Source: Lysobacteraceae bacterium NML08-0793 (lineage in GTDB: Bacteria > Pseudomonadota > Gammaproteobacteria > Xanthomonadales > Xanthomonadaceae). Taken from it: a DNA stretch of 64,000 nucleotides. The DNA is taken from assembly GCA_002798275.1 (NCBI GenBank), contig NWQR01000001.1:124001-188000 (forward strand), given 5' to 3'. Under the pieces are notes generated by a model. The model saw only the letters and a program-made list of their open reading frames with translations, was not told the DNA's origin and ran no database searches. Position 1 is the first letter of the stretch. Each line of letters opens with the position of its first letter. A program made the translations under genes and the position numbers. Shown here in pieces: positions 9,141 to 21,700 of this stretch.

Positions 9141-10316
9141 ATGTCCGATATCGTCATCACCGCTGCCAAGCGCACCGCCATCGGCTCCATGCTCGGTCAG
9201 TTCACCGGCGTGCCCACCCCGACCCTCGGCGCCGCGGCCATTTCCGCAGCACTGGCCGAAGCCGGTCTCAAGGGCAACCAAGTGGATGAAGTCATCATGG
9301 GCTGCGTATTGCCCGCAGGTCTTGGGCAAGCCCCGGCGCGCCAGGCCATGCGCGCGGCCGGCATCGACGATGCCGCAGGCGCCACCACCATCAACAAAGT
9401 CTGCGGCTCGGGCATGAAAGCCTTGATGCTGGCGCATGATCTCATCAAGGCCGGCACGGCCAGCACCGTGGTTGCTGGCGGTATGGAGTCGATGACCAAC
9501 GCGCCGCACCTTCTGAATGGCTCGCGCACCGGCATCCGCTACGGCAATGCGCCCTTTATCGACCATATGGCCTTCGATGGCCTGACCAACCCCGATGACG
9601 GCCAGGCAATGGGCGTTTTTGGCGACAGAACCTGCGCCAAATACGGCTATGACCGCGAAAAAGTCGATGCCTACGCCACCGAATCGGTCGTCCGCGCGCA
9701 AAAGGCCGTGGCTGATGGCGCTTTCAAGGCGGAAATCGCCCCGGTTACGGTCAAGACCCGCAAGGGCGAAGTGGTCATTGATACCGACGAAGAACCCGGC
9801 AAGATTGATACAGCCAAAATCCCCGGTCTGCGGGCGGCCTTCGGCAAGGAGGGCGTGCTGACCGCAGCCTCTTCTTCCAAGATTTCCGATGGTGCCGCCG
9901 CACTGGTGGTGATGTCGGCAGAAGCCGCCCAAGCTGCTGGTGCCAAGCCGCTGGCACGCATCGTTGCGCATGCCACGCATTCGCAGGCACCGGAATGGTT
10001 CACCACTGCCCCGGTCGATGCCATCAAGAAAGTGCTGGAAAAAGCCGGCTGGCAGGCCGCCGATGTGGATCTTTTCGAAATCAACGAAGCCTTTGCCTGC
10101 GTGGCGATGGCGCCTATCAGCGACCTTGGCATCGGCCACGAAAAAATCAACGTCAATGGCGGCGCGCTGGCACTCGGCCACCCAATTGGTGCCTCCGGCG
10201 CACGCCTTGTGGTGACCTTGATTCACGCACTCAAAGCACGCGGCGGCAAGCGCGGCGTGGCCGCCTTGTGCATTGGCGGCGGTGAGGCCACGGCACTGGC
10301 CATCGAACTGCTCTGA
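9141..10316 (+). CDS. Acetyl-CoA C-acetyltransferase (thiolase)
   Basis: The 391-residue enzyme condenses two acetyl-CoA to acetoacetyl-CoA, or cleaves the product, in the cytoplasm. The nucleophile is Cys88 in NKVCGSGMKA. The acid/base pair is His347 in ALGHPIGASG and Cys377 in CIGGG, the same pattern as in PhaA/AtoB. The ATG at 9141 has CGGAG 6 nt upstream; longer in-frame extensions have no such site. It is divergent from the autotransporter gene, and no phaB or fatty-acid oxidation gene is adjacent, so its pathway (ketone body, PHB or leucine-type degradation) is not settled by context. Confidence 0.93.
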   Translation: MSDIVITAAKRTAIGSMLGQFTGVPTPTLGAAAISAALAEAGLKGNQVDEVIMGCVLPAGLGQAPARQAMRAAGIDDAAGATTINKVCGSGMKALMLAHDLIKAGTASTVVAGGMESMTNAPHLLNGSRTGIRYGNAPFIDHMAFDGLTNPDDGQAMGVFGDRTCAKYGYDREKVDAYATESVVRAQKAVADGAFKAEIAPVTVKTRKGEVVIDTDEEPGKIDTAKIPGLRAAFGKEGVLTAASSSKISDGAAALVVMSAEAAQAAGAKPLARIVAHATHSQAPEWFTTAPVDAIKKVLEKAGWQAADVDLFEINEAFACVAMAPISDLGIGHEKINVNGGALALGHPIGASGARLVVTLIHALKARGGKRGVAALCIGGGEATALAIELL

Positions 10317-10324
10317 AACCACCC

Positions 10325-10355
10325 GGGCAGGCCGGACTCCCCGTCCTGCCCCTTT
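10325..10355 (+). terminator. Terminator after thiolase gene
   Basis: GGGCAGG (10325-10331) pairs with CCTGCCC (10345-10351), with an inner GAC/GTC pairing and a small bulge. CCTTTC follows. It starts 9 nt after the thiolase stop. Confidence 0.55.
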
Positions 10356-10407
10356 CAGGCAGTTGAACATGCGCTAACGGAAAAGAAAAAAAATCCGGCC
10401 AACTTGC

Positions 10408-10435
10408 TTGACATCGTTCATCAATTTGTCATGAT
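10408..10435 (+). promoter_or_regulatory. Sigma-70 promoter for Ala-rich lipoprotein 1
   Basis: A perfect -35 TTGACA (10408-10413) is followed after 16 bp by CATGAT (10430-10435), a 4/6 match to the -10. The leader to the ATG at 10488 would be about 45 nt. Confidence 0.55.
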
Positions 10436-10487
10436 GTCGGCAACGCGACGGTTTCGCGTTGCCCTGTTTCCAATTGAGGACATCCCA

Positions 10488-10838
10488 ATGACGCTGAACA
10501 AGACGCTGCTCGCTCTGGCCATGGGTCTGGCTTTGACCGCCTGCACCAACAACGCCGAGCAAGCCCAGGAAGCCGCCACTGAAGCCGCCCATGCGGCCGC
10601 CGAAGCCCAACAGGCTGCCGATGTCAGCGGCGAAGCAACTGCCCAAGCAGGTGCCGATGCCGCCGCCGCTGCTGCCGACGCCGCCGCAGCCCAAGCCGAT
10701 GCCGCCGCCAGCGCCGAAGCTGCCGGTCAGGATGGCGCTGCCGATGCAGCCGCTGATGCCGCCGCACAATCGGCCGATGCCGCTGGCGAAGCACAAAAAT
10801 CGGCTGAAGAAGCCGCCGCTGCCGCCGACAAAAAATAA
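10488..10838 (+). CDS. Alanine-rich lipoprotein 1 of a tandem trio
   Basis: The 116-residue protein has a lipoprotein signal peptide with lipobox LTAC (Cys about 19). A charged, Ala-rich, Gln/Asp/Glu-containing and almost hydrophobic-free body follows, predicted to be helical or coiled coil, ending in DKK. TTGAGGA lies 7 nt before the ATG. It is the first of three similar genes in a row, each with its own hairpin. The function is unknown. Similar Ala-rich, Lpp-like helices act as envelope spacers, which is only an analogy here. Confidence 0.75.
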   Translation: MTLNKTLLALAMGLALTACTNNAEQAQEAATEAAHAAAEAQQAADVSGEATAQAGADAAAAAADAAAAQADAAASAEAAGQDGAADAAADAAAQSADAAGEAQKSAEEAAAAADKK

Positions 10839-10894
10839 TGTTGTACCCGGGCAAGACCCGGCTTTTCCCTTAGCTCTCAAAGAGAATCATCATC

Positions 10895-11263
10895 ATGAAC
10901 ATCAAGTTTGCTCCCCTGTTCGCCATCGGCCTGACCCTGGCACTGGCCGCCTGCAACAAGCCGGCTGCTGAAGAAGCCGCCAACGCCGCTGAAGCCGCCA
11001 ATGCTGCTGCTGCCGACGCCGCCAACGCTGCTGCTGAAGCTGCACAGACCGGCGCAGAAGCCGTGGCCGACGCCGCTGCTGCTGAAGTCTCCAGCGAAGT
11101 GGCCGAGCGCGCCGCCAACGTGGCCGAAGCTGCTGCCAATGTTTCTGCCGCTGCCGATGCCGTGGGCAACGAAGCCCAAGCTGAAGCCGCTGCCAACACC
11201 GCTGCCAATGCTGCTGACCTGGCCGAAAAGGCTGCCGACGTGGCTCAGGAAGCCAAGAAGTAA
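10895..11263 (+). CDS. Alanine-rich lipoprotein 2 of a tandem trio
   Basis: The 122-residue protein starts MNIKFAPLFAIGLTLALAAC, giving a clear lipobox LAAC. The rest is an Ala/Glu/Asn helix with heptad-like repeats (AEAANAAA, ADAANAAAEAA) and a Lys-Lys C-terminus. It has the same design as its two neighbours and is probably a paralogue. An outer-membrane or periplasmic helical lipoprotein is the only supported statement. Confidence 0.75.
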   Translation: MNIKFAPLFAIGLTLALAACNKPAAEEAANAAEAANAAAADAANAAAEAAQTGAEAVADAAAAEVSSEVAERAANVAEAAANVSAAADAVGNEAQAEAAANTAANAADLAEKAADVAQEAKK

Positions 11264-11277
11264 TTTGGCTCGCCAAG

Positions 11278-11308
11278 AAACCTGCCAGCCCGCTGGCAGG
11301 TTTCATTT
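11278..11308 (+). terminator. Terminator after Ala-rich lipoprotein 2
   Basis: AAACCTGCCAGC (11278-11289) and GCTGGCAGGTTT (11292-11303) form a nearly loop-free 11-12 bp hairpin followed by CATTTTG. Confidence 0.8.
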
Positions 11309-11380
11309 TGAATACCGAAAAGGCTGTCTGCCTCCTGCCAGCCATTGCACATCCGCTACTCAATTCAGAAGACAAAACAC

Positions 11381-11821
11381 ATGAACATCAAAATTGCCTC
11401 CTTGATTGCCGCAAGCGCTCTTGCACTGGCTGCTTGCAACAACAGCACCGAACAAAAGATGGAAGAAGCCAAGGCTTCTGCCGAACAAGCCGTCGATGCC
11501 GCTGCTGACGCCGCCGCAGCCCAAGCAGAGGCTGCCGGTGCCGCCGTTGATGCCGCCGCCAGCGATGCCGCTACCGCTACCGAACAAGCCGCTGGCGACC
11601 TGAAAGACGCCGCCCAGCAAGCCGGTGCCGACCTCAAGGCTGCTGGTCAAGACGCGGCTGCCGATCTCAAGGCCGCCGGTCAAAATGCTGCCGCCGATGC
11701 CAAGAACGCCGCCGAAAACATGAAGGCCGACGCCGCTGCCGCCATTGGTGGCGCTGCCCAAAAAGTGGCCGACAAGATGGAAGAAGAAAAGAAAGAAGCC
11801 GAAGCTGCTGCCAAGAAGTAA
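11381..11821 (+). CDS. Alanine-rich lipoprotein 3 of a tandem trio
   Basis: The 146-residue protein starts MNIKIASLIAASALALAAC (lipobox LAAC), closely like lipoprotein 2. Its body contains three spaced repeats of the type DLKAAGQDAAADLKAAGQNA and ends in a Lys/Glu-rich stretch and AAKK. The pattern resembles the 11-residue amphipathic repeats of LEA-like or YtxH-like stress proteins, but this is only a compositional likeness. An in-frame ATG at 11345 would put residues before the signal peptide and is rejected. Confidence 0.75.
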   Translation: MNIKIASLIAASALALAACNNSTEQKMEEAKASAEQAVDAAADAAAAQAEAAGAAVDAAASDAATATEQAAGDLKDAAQQAGADLKAAGQDAAADLKAAGQNAAADAKNAAENMKADAAAAIGGAAQKVADKMEEEKKEAEAAAKK

Positions 11822-11844
11822 TTCACGGCGCAATGCTCCGCTGC

Positions 11845-11872
11845 AAACCCCGGCCACTGGTCGGGGTTTTGC
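11845..11872 (+). terminator. Terminator after Ala-rich lipoprotein 3
   Basis: AAACCCCG (11845-11852) pairs with CGGGGTTT (11862-11869) and runs into TTGC. It separates the lipoprotein genes from metG. Confidence 0.75.
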
Positions 11873-11918
11873 ATTGGGCATGCGATAATCCCGCCCCTGT
11901 TTTTACCGGAACACGCTC

Positions 11919-13973
11919 ATGGCGCGTCAAGCACTTGTTACCTCCGCCCTGCCCTATGCCAATGGCCCCCTGCATCTAGGGCATCTGGTGGGCTATATCC
12001 AGGCCGATATCTGGGTACGGGCGCGGCGTATGGCCGGCGAAACCGTGCATTTTGTCTGCGCCGACGACACCCACGGCACGCCGATCATGCTGGCTGCGGA
12101 AAAGGCCGGCACCACGCCGGAAGCCTTCATCGCCAAAATCCAGGCCAGCCACGAGGCCGACTTTGCCGCCTTTCATGTGGACTTCGACCATTACGGCTCG
12201 ACCCATTCGGCGCACAATCGCGCCTTGACCCAGGCCATCTATCAGGCGCTGGATCAGAACGGCCATATTGGCCGCCGCACCGTCTCGCAACTGTTCGACC
12301 CCGAACGCGGCATGTTCCTGCCCGACCGCTATGTGAAGGGCGAATGCCCCAAGTGCGGCACTGCCGATCAGTACGGCGACAACTGCGAAAACTGCGGAGC
12401 AACCTATTCGCCCACCGAGCTGGTGAATCCCAAATCCGCCGTTTCCGGTGCCACGCCGGAGTTGCGCGATTCGGAGCATTACTTTTTCGAGCTGGGACAG
12501 TTCGAAAGCTTCCTGCGCCACTGGCTGAACGGCGATGTCGCCATCCCCGCAGTCAAGGCAAAACTGGCCGAATGGCTGGAAGGCGAAGGCGGCCTGCGCG
12601 CTTGGGATATTTCCCGCGATGCGCCGTATTTCGGTTTTGAGATTCCCGACGCACCGGGCAAGTATTTCTATGTCTGGCTGGATGCGCCGATTGGTTATCT
12701 GGCCAGTTTCAAGGCGTTGTGCGAACGCGCCGGGCTGGATTTCGACGCCTTTTTGCAGCCCGACAGCGAGGCCGAGCTGCATCATTTCATCGGCAAGGAC
12801 ATTGTCAATTTCCACGGCCTGTTCTGGCCGGCGGTGCTGCACGGCGCCCAGATGCGCGCGCCCACCCGCCTGCATGTCAACGGCTATCTGACCGTGGATG
12901 GCGCCAAAATGAGCAAATCGCGCGGCACCTTCATCATGGCGCGTAGCTGGCTCGACCACGGCCTGCCTGCCGAAGCACTGCGCTATTACTTCGCCGCCAA
13001 AACCAGCGGGGGCGTGGACGACCTCGACCTCAACTTGGGGGATTTCGTCAGCCGCGTCAACAGCGATATCGTCGGCAAATTCGTCAATCTTGCCAGCCGC
13101 TGCGCCGGTTTCATCGAAAAACGCTTTGCCGGCCAGCTTGCCGATACGCTGCCCGAGCCGGATCTGTATGCCCGCTTCGTCGAGCGCCTTGATGCAATCC
13201 GCAGCGCCTACCAAGACGACGATGCCGCACAGGCGCTGCGTCTTGCCATGGCGCTGGCCGACGAAGCCAATAAATACATCGACGAAGAAAAGCCCTGGGT
13301 GATTGCCAAACAGGAAGGCGAAGATACCCGCTTGCAAGCGGTCTGCACCCAAGGGCTGAACCTGTTCCGCGTGCTGGCGCTTGCCCTTGCCCCAGTGCTG
13401 CCCGCCACCGCCGGGCGCGTGGCTGAATTCTTCAATGCACCACTTTCCCGCTGGGAGGACTGCAACACGCCCGTAACCGGCCAGCCGATCCAGCCCTATC
13501 AAGCCCTGTTTACCCGAATCGACCCAAAAAACATCACCGCCATGACCGAAGCCAACCGCGACACCCTGAAGCCCGCCGACACCGCACCGGCCAAGACCGA
13601 AAAGCCTGCCGAAAAAGCCGCCGCCAGCACCGATACCGCGCAATACATCGGCATCGACGACTTTGCCAAGCTCGACCTGCGCATCGGCAAGGTGCTCGAA
13701 TGCGGCTTTGTGGAAGGCTCGGACAAGCTGCTGCGCTTCCTGCTTGATGCAGGCGACCTCGGCCAGCGGCAGATTTTCTCCGGTATCCGCGCAAGCTATG
13801 CCGAGCCTGAAAAACTCGTCGGCCGCAATGTGGTGTTCATCGCCAACCTCGCCCCGCGCAAGATGCGCTTTGGCCTCAGCGAAGGCATGATTCTCTCCGC
13901 CGGTTTCGATGGCGGCGCACTGGCGCTGCTGGATGCCGATGCAGGCGCGCAGGCGGGCATGCCGGTGCGGTGA
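11919..13973 (+). CDS. metG: Methionine--tRNA ligase
   Basis: The 684-residue class I synthetase charges tRNA-Met. The HIGH-type motif is PYANGPLHLGHLVGY near residue 12. The four-Cys zinc knuckle is CPKCG-N8-CENCG, and KMSKS occurs as GAKMSKSRGTF. A C-terminal EMAP/OB-fold tRNA-binding domain (about residues 580-684) is joined by a Pro/Ala/Lys-rich linker, as in the dimeric long-form MetG of gammaproteobacteria. It heads a plus-strand run with the HAD phosphatase and the RnfB-like gene. Confidence 0.98.
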   Translation: MARQALVTSALPYANGPLHLGHLVGYIQADIWVRARRMAGETVHFVCADDTHGTPIMLAAEKAGTTPEAFIAKIQASHEADFAAFHVDFDHYGSTHSAHNRALTQAIYQALDQNGHIGRRTVSQLFDPERGMFLPDRYVKGECPKCGTADQYGDNCENCGATYSPTELVNPKSAVSGATPELRDSEHYFFELGQFESFLRHWLNGDVAIPAVKAKLAEWLEGEGGLRAWDISRDAPYFGFEIPDAPGKYFYVWLDAPIGYLASFKALCERAGLDFDAFLQPDSEAELHHFIGKDIVNFHGLFWPAVLHGAQMRAPTRLHVNGYLTVDGAKMSKSRGTFIMARSWLDHGLPAEALRYYFAAKTSGGVDDLDLNLGDFVSRVNSDIVGKFVNLASRCAGFIEKRFAGQLADTLPEPDLYARFVERLDAIRSAYQDDDAAQALRLAMALADEANKYIDEEKPWVIAKQEGEDTRLQAVCTQGLNLFRVLALALAPVLPATAGRVAEFFNAPLSRWEDCNTPVTGQPIQPYQALFTRIDPKNITAMTEANRDTLKPADTAPAKTEKPAEKAAASTDTAQYIGIDDFAKLDLRIGKVLECGFVEGSDKLLRFLLDAGDLGQRQIFSGIRASYAEPEKLVGRNVVFIANLAPRKMRFGLSEGMILSAGFDGGALALLDADAGAQAGMPVR

Positions 13974-14007
13974 AAGCCGTGTTTGGGTATGGGTGATTGG
14001 TGATTAC

Positions 14008-14598
14008 ATGCAACTGGCCCTGTTCGATTTCGACCACACGCTCACCACCTGCGACACCTACGCGCGCTTCCTGCGCCGCATCGCCACACAGGAACAGCTC
14101 GCACAGGCGAAGTGGTCGATCGGCCCCTGGCTACTCGGCTACCGACTCGGACTGGTCAGCGCCGCAGGCATCCGCCGCCGCGTCACCCACTTCGCCTTCA
14201 AGCATGGCGATCCGGCCACGGTCGCGGCGCAGGGCGAAGCCTATGCCCGCGAAGCACTGCCGGAACTGCTGCGCCCGGAAATGATGCGCACGATCAAGCA
14301 TCACCATGCGCAAGGGCACGAGATCGCCATCGTCTCCGGCTCGCTGGACACCTACCTTCGCCCGTGGTGCGAGCAACATGGACTGACCCTGATCTGCAAC
14401 CAGCTCGAAATCCACGACGGACGCCTGACCGGTCGCTACGAAGGCGGCGACATCGGCCCGAACAAGGCAGCGGCAATCCGTGCACACTACGATCTGTCAC
14501 GCTACGCACGCATTTACGCCTACGGCGACAGCAGCGAGGATCGACCGATGCTCGCCCTCGCCGACGAACGTTGGTATCGCGGTCGCCGCATCGCCTGA
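14008..14598 (+). CDS. HAD-IB family phosphatase (SerB-like)
   Basis: The 196-residue cytoplasmic hydrolase opens with the HAD motif [13 protein letters not shown] (nucleophile Asp7, acid/base Asp9). Motif II is IVSGS, and motifs III and IV are in GPNKAAAI and [11 protein letters not shown]. The helical cap between motifs I and II places it in subfamily IB with phosphoserine phosphatase-like enzymes. The physiological substrate is not determined. A longer frame to 13909 overlaps metG and lacks a start signal. Confidence 0.88.
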   Translation: MQLALFDFDHTLTTCDTYARFLRRIATQEQLAQAKWSIGPWLLGYRLGLVSAAGIRRRVTHFAFKHGDPATVAAQGEAYAREALPELLRPEMMRTIKHHHAQGHEIAIVSGSLDTYLRPWCEQHGLTLICNQLEIHDGRLTGRYEGGDIGPNKAAAIRAHYDLSRYARIYAYGDSSEDRPMLALADERWYRGRRIA

Positions 14599-14606
14599 GC
14601 ACCGAC

Positions 14607-15026
14607 ATGTACAGCCTACCCGCCACCGATCTGGTTGAACGCATCGACCGCCTGCTGCCGCAAACCCAATGCGGCCAGTGCGGCTTTAGCGGCTGTCGCC
14701 CGTATGCCGAGGCGCTGGCGCACGGCGAGGCCGATATCGACCACTGTCCGCCCGGTGGCGATGCCGGGGCGCGGGCGCTGGCAAAACTGCTTGAGCGCCC
14801 GACCAAACCCTATGACCGCAGCCGTGGCGAATACAAGCCCGGCATCATCGCGCAAATAGTCGAAGCCGATTGCATCGGCTGCACCAAATGTATCCAGGCC
14901 TGCCCGGTGGACGCTATCGCTGGTGCCTCCAAACTGATGCATACCGTCATCGCACCCCTGTGCACCGGCTGCGAGTTGTGCCTCCCGCCCTGCCCGGTGG
15001 ACTGCATCGTGATGGTGCCCGGCTGA
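14607..15026 (+). CDS. rnfB: RnfB-like soluble iron-sulfur protein
   Basis: The 139-residue protein has an RnfB-type [4Fe-4S] module ([16 protein letters not shown] with a fourth Cys) at residues about 22-50. Two ferredoxin clusters follow, [15 protein letters not shown] and [15 protein letters not shown]. Canonical RnfB has an N-terminal membrane anchor; this one has none and begins [18 protein letters not shown]. No other rnf gene lies nearby. It may be a stand-alone electron carrier rather than a subunit of the Rnf pump, so the symbol reflects similarity only. Confidence 0.85.
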   Translation: MYSLPATDLVERIDRLLPQTQCGQCGFSGCRPYAEALAHGEADIDHCPPGGDAGARALAKLLERPTKPYDRSRGEYKPGIIAQIVEADCIGCTKCIQACPVDAIAGASKLMHTVIAPLCTGCELCLPPCPVDCIVMVPG

Positions 15027-15052
15027 AAGGCTTGTTCTGAAGGCTTGTTCTG
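15027..15052 (+). repeat. Tandem duplication of 13 bp
   Basis: AAGGCTTGTTCTG occurs twice in direct succession (15027-15039 and 15040-15052), immediately after the rnfB-like stop codon. No coding consequence is seen. Confidence 0.9.
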
Positions 15053-15103
15053 TCCGCATCTGCCTGCATAATGGCGCCCATTCTCATCTTTGGAGCTTGC
15101 AGC

Positions 15104-15865
15104 ATGCGCAGTGGCAATCCAGCCCTTTCCGAATCCACTTTTCTCGATCTTGGCAGCGGCACGTTGCGGCAAGCTGCCGGCAACGCGATGACCTTGAACG
15201 GTACGGTCAACAAGACCGGCATTTTGCTGTTGCTGGCGGTACTGACCGCGACGTTCTCTTGGTCGCAAACCTTCACCGCCAGTGGCGAGGTCGCTTCCAG
15301 CGCGATGCTTTACATGCTGGGCGGCGCCATCGCCGGGCTGATTCTTGCCCTCATCACTGCATTCAAAAAGACTTGGGCGCCGATCACCGCGCCACTGTAT
15401 GCGCTGGCCGAAGGTTTCTTTCTCGGGGTCATTTCGGCCATCTACAATGCCCGTTTTGATGGCATCGTGCTGAATGCGGTGCTGCTGACTTTCGGCACGC
15501 TGTTTGTTCTGCTGTTTGCCTACCGCTCCGGGCTGATTCGCGCCACCGAAAACTTCAAACTCGGCGTGGTCGCCGCGACCGGCGGCATTGCCCTAGTGTA
15601 TCTAGCCACTTTTGCGCTGCGCATCTTCGGCAAGGATATTCCCTATATCCACGAATCCGGGCTGATTGGCATCGGCTTTAGTCTGTTCGTGGTGGTGATT
15701 GCCGCACTGAATCTGGTGCTGGACTTCGACTTCATCGAAACTGGCGTGGAACAGGGCGCACCCAAGTATATGGAGTGGTACGGCGCATTCGGTCTGATGG
15801 TAACGCTGGTATGGCTGTATGTGGAGTTCCTGCGTCTGCTTGCCAAACTGCAATCGCGCGACTGA
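15104..15865 (+). CDS. Bax inhibitor-1/YccA family inner-membrane protein
   Basis: The 253-residue protein has about seven transmembrane segments from residue 37 onward, including GGAIAGLILALITAF and IVLNAVLLTFGTLFVLLF. The central acidic C-terminal segment LDFDFIE fits the BaxI_1 (TMBIM) family. Family members form pH-sensitive calcium leak channels or modulate membrane proteases; its role here is unknown. TTGGAGC lies about 10 nt before the ATG at 15104. It is convergent with ligA across a shared terminator. Confidence 0.9.
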   Translation: MRSGNPALSESTFLDLGSGTLRQAAGNAMTLNGTVNKTGILLLLAVLTATFSWSQTFTASGEVASSAMLYMLGGAIAGLILALITAFKKTWAPITAPLYALAEGFFLGVISAIYNARFDGIVLNAVLLTFGTLFVLLFAYRSGLIRATENFKLGVVAATGGIALVYLATFALRIFGKDIPYIHESGLIGIGFSLFVVVIAALNLVLDFDFIETGVEQGAPKYMEWYGAFGLMVTLVWLYVEFLRLLAKLQSRD

Positions 15866-15890
15866 TACCCATCGCCCCGCTTTACCCCTG

Positions 15891-15918
15891 CAAGCCGCCC
15901 AACCGGGCGGCTTGTGTT

Positions 15919-15920
<2 letters not shown>
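15891..15920 (+). terminator. Bidirectional terminator between Bax-inhibitor-like gene and ligA
   Basis: CAAGCCGCCC (15891-15900) and GGGCGGCTTG (15905-15914) form a perfect 10-bp stem with an AACC loop, followed by TGTTTTA. Confidence 0.85.
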
Positions 15921-18737
<2,817 letters not shown>

Positions 18738-18759
18738 GCAAAAATCTCTTGGTGAAGTC

Positions 18760-21700
18760 TCAAGCCGCGCCGACCATGCGCGTGGCTTCGGCCAAATCCA
18801 CCGAAACCAGACGGCTCACGCCCGGCTCGCGCATGGTAACGCCTGAAAGCTGTTCTGCGGCTTCCATCGTGGCCTTGTTATGGGTAACAAACAAAAATTG
18901 CACCGCCTCGCTCATTTCTTTCACCATCGCCGCCAGACGGCCGACATTGGCCTCGTCCAGCGGCGCGTCCACTTCGTCCAGCAGACAGAACGGCGCCGGG
19001 TTCAGGCGAAAAATGGCAAATACCAGCGCCACCGCAGTCATGGCTTTTTCCCCACCCGATAGCAACGTGATGCTGGAAACCCGCTTGCCCGGCGGACGCG
19101 CCATGATGGTTACGCCAGTATCCAGCAGGTCATCGCCGGTCAGCTCCAGATAGGCATGGCCGCCGCCAAACAGACGCGGATACAACTCCTGCACTCCGGC
19201 ATTCACCCGATCGAAGGTGTCCTTGAAACGGCCTCGGGTTTCGCGGTCAATCTTGCGGATGGCATCTTCCAGCGTTTCCAGCGCCACGGTCAGGTCGGCA
19301 TCTTGGGCGTCGAGATATTTCTTGCGCTCTTCAGCCTCGGCGTGCTCGGCAATCGCGGCCAGATTCACCGGCTCAAGGCGGCGCAGCTTGGCATCGAAGT
19401 CCTGCACGGCCTTTTCCCAGTCCGAAGGCTTGGCCTCGCTGGGCAAGCTTGCCACCACTTCCGGCAGGGCAAAACCGGCCTCGACCACCTCGCTTGCCAA
19501 GCGGTTGGCTTCAATCATCGCCGCCTGTTGGTCAAGACGACGCTGCGAAATGGTTTCGCGCTGCGCCAAGGCTTCGGCATCGCGCTTTTGCCGGGTTTGC
19601 TCATGGCCGCGCAAGTCGGTTTCGATGCTTTCCAGCGCACTTCTGGCCGCGGTCAATGCCTGCTCGACGCGCACGCGCTCATCCAGTGCCGCCTGCTGCT
19701 CGGCCTTCAGGGCTTTTACCGGGTCATCGCCACGGGATAACTGGGCGGTGATTTCGCCAAGACGGGAATCCAGCTGCCCCCGCTGCTGGCTCATGCGGTT
19801 CAGCGCCTGGGTCAAGGCATTGACCTGGGTGCGCTGGGTTTCCACAGTCAGCGCTAGGGCGTGCGCGGTTTCACGCGACTGCCGTGCCGCATCGCGTGCG
19901 GCATCGCGTGCTTCGCCCAACCGCCTGCGCTCGCCATCCAGTTGCAAGCGGGCATCTTCCAGCTCGGCCATGCGCTCGATGGCGATTTCCAGCCGTTCAC
20001 GGGCTTCGCGGGTTTGCGCCTCGCCCTCGTTGATGCTTTGCGCAAGCTGCGCCAGCTCGCCCTCGATATGGGCAAGCCGCCCGCGAGCCGAGTCCAGTCG
20101 GCCTTTCTGGCTTTGCAATTGCCCGGCCAATTCCGATACCGCCCGATGCGCCTGATACAACATGCGCTGGGCTTCTTCACGCGATTGCTCGGCAGCCAGC
20201 GCCTGCTCGCGCAGTTGGGCGATTTCTTGCTCCAGCGCCTGTTCACTTTCTTGCAGGGCTTCGATTTCCGCCCGCAATGTCTGGATTTCACGCTCGCGCA
20301 ACAAGGCGCCCTGCTTGGCCGCGCCAGAGCGTAAAACGCGCACCCAGCCCGCCCCAAGACGCTCGCCACTGCGGGTAATCACCGATGCGCCAGCGGGCAG
20401 CTCGGGCAGCAATGCCTGCGCATCGGCCAGCGTCTGCGCCGCATGCAGATTTGCCAGCATTCGACGGATCGCCACTGGCCCGCTGACCTTCGCCGCCAGT
20501 GATGTCGGCGCGAAATCTGCCTCGCCCTCTGCCGCAGCCACCAAGGCCAGACGACCCTCATCCAGCTCGCCCAGCGCATCAACCAGGGCTGCTGGGTCTT
20601 CCAGCAACACGCCTTCAATCATTTGTCCCAGCGCGCTTTCCACGGCCTGCTCCCAGCCGCTTTCGACGCTGATTTTTTCGCCCACACGCGGCGCACTGTC
20701 CAGCCCGCGCTGCCGCAGCCAAGCCACTGCTGCGCCCTGCTCCTGCCCAAGCGCGGCGCTTTGCAGGGTTTCCAGCGAACTCAAGCGCCCGCGTTTTTCC
20801 TGCGCACGCTTGCGAGTCTCGGCAAGCCGCGCCTGCATCTGCCGCTGACCATCCTGCAAATCCGTTACCGTCTGTTTGCGGCGCTCCACTTCTTCTTGCA
20901 GGGTGTCGATACCGGCCTTTTGTTCTTCGTGGCGGATTTCCAGCGCGGCAAAGGCTTCGGCCAACTGTTCCAAATCAAGCTGGGTGCGTTCTTCGGCCAG
21001 GCGTTCGCGGCGGCGCTCGGCATCCAGCAACTGCCTGTCCAGATAATCCACACGGGTGCGCTCCACATCCCCAGCGCGGGCAGCTTCGGCCTGTTCGCGG
21101 CTTTGCGTTTCCCAACGCTGCTGCCACTGCGCCAGTTGGCTTTCGGCTTCGCGCAGGGCGTCTTGGTGAGCGCCATCGGCCTCACGCAGCTCGGCCAGAC
21201 GCGGCTCGTTTTCCAAAAGGCTCTCTTGCAGCACCATTAGCGCTTCTTCATCGCTGCCGATATGGGCAACGATTTCCGATAGCGCCGCCTCGGCCTCATC
21301 TCGTGCCGTGGCAAGGCGGGCGCTCATTTCCTGCTGATGCTGGATTTGCTGCTCCAGCCGCGCCAACACACCGCCAACGCGATACACCTCGGCCTGCGCC
21401 TTGGCGTGCTCATCAATCGCATTCTGATGGCGCTCGCGCCCGGTTTCGATTTCGCGTTCGGCATGGCGCTGCTCGGCAATCAGCTGCTCCAGCCGGGTTT
21501 CATCGGCAGCTAAGGTCTGCCGGTGTTTTTGCAATTCGCCATCCAGTGCCCGGTATTGCAGCGCCTTCCATTCGGCATCCTTGATGCGGCGCTCGGCCTG
21601 AATCGCGGTGTATTGCTCGGCCTGCCGCGCCTGCCGCGCCAAATGCCCAAGTTGCTTGCCCACCTCATCGCGCAAATCGGTCAAACGCTCCAGGTTTTCG

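Noticed and set aside
11976-13643. 555-codon open frame on the minus strand opposite metG
   Set aside because: Antisense to metG, which has all synthetase motifs; the product has no family features.
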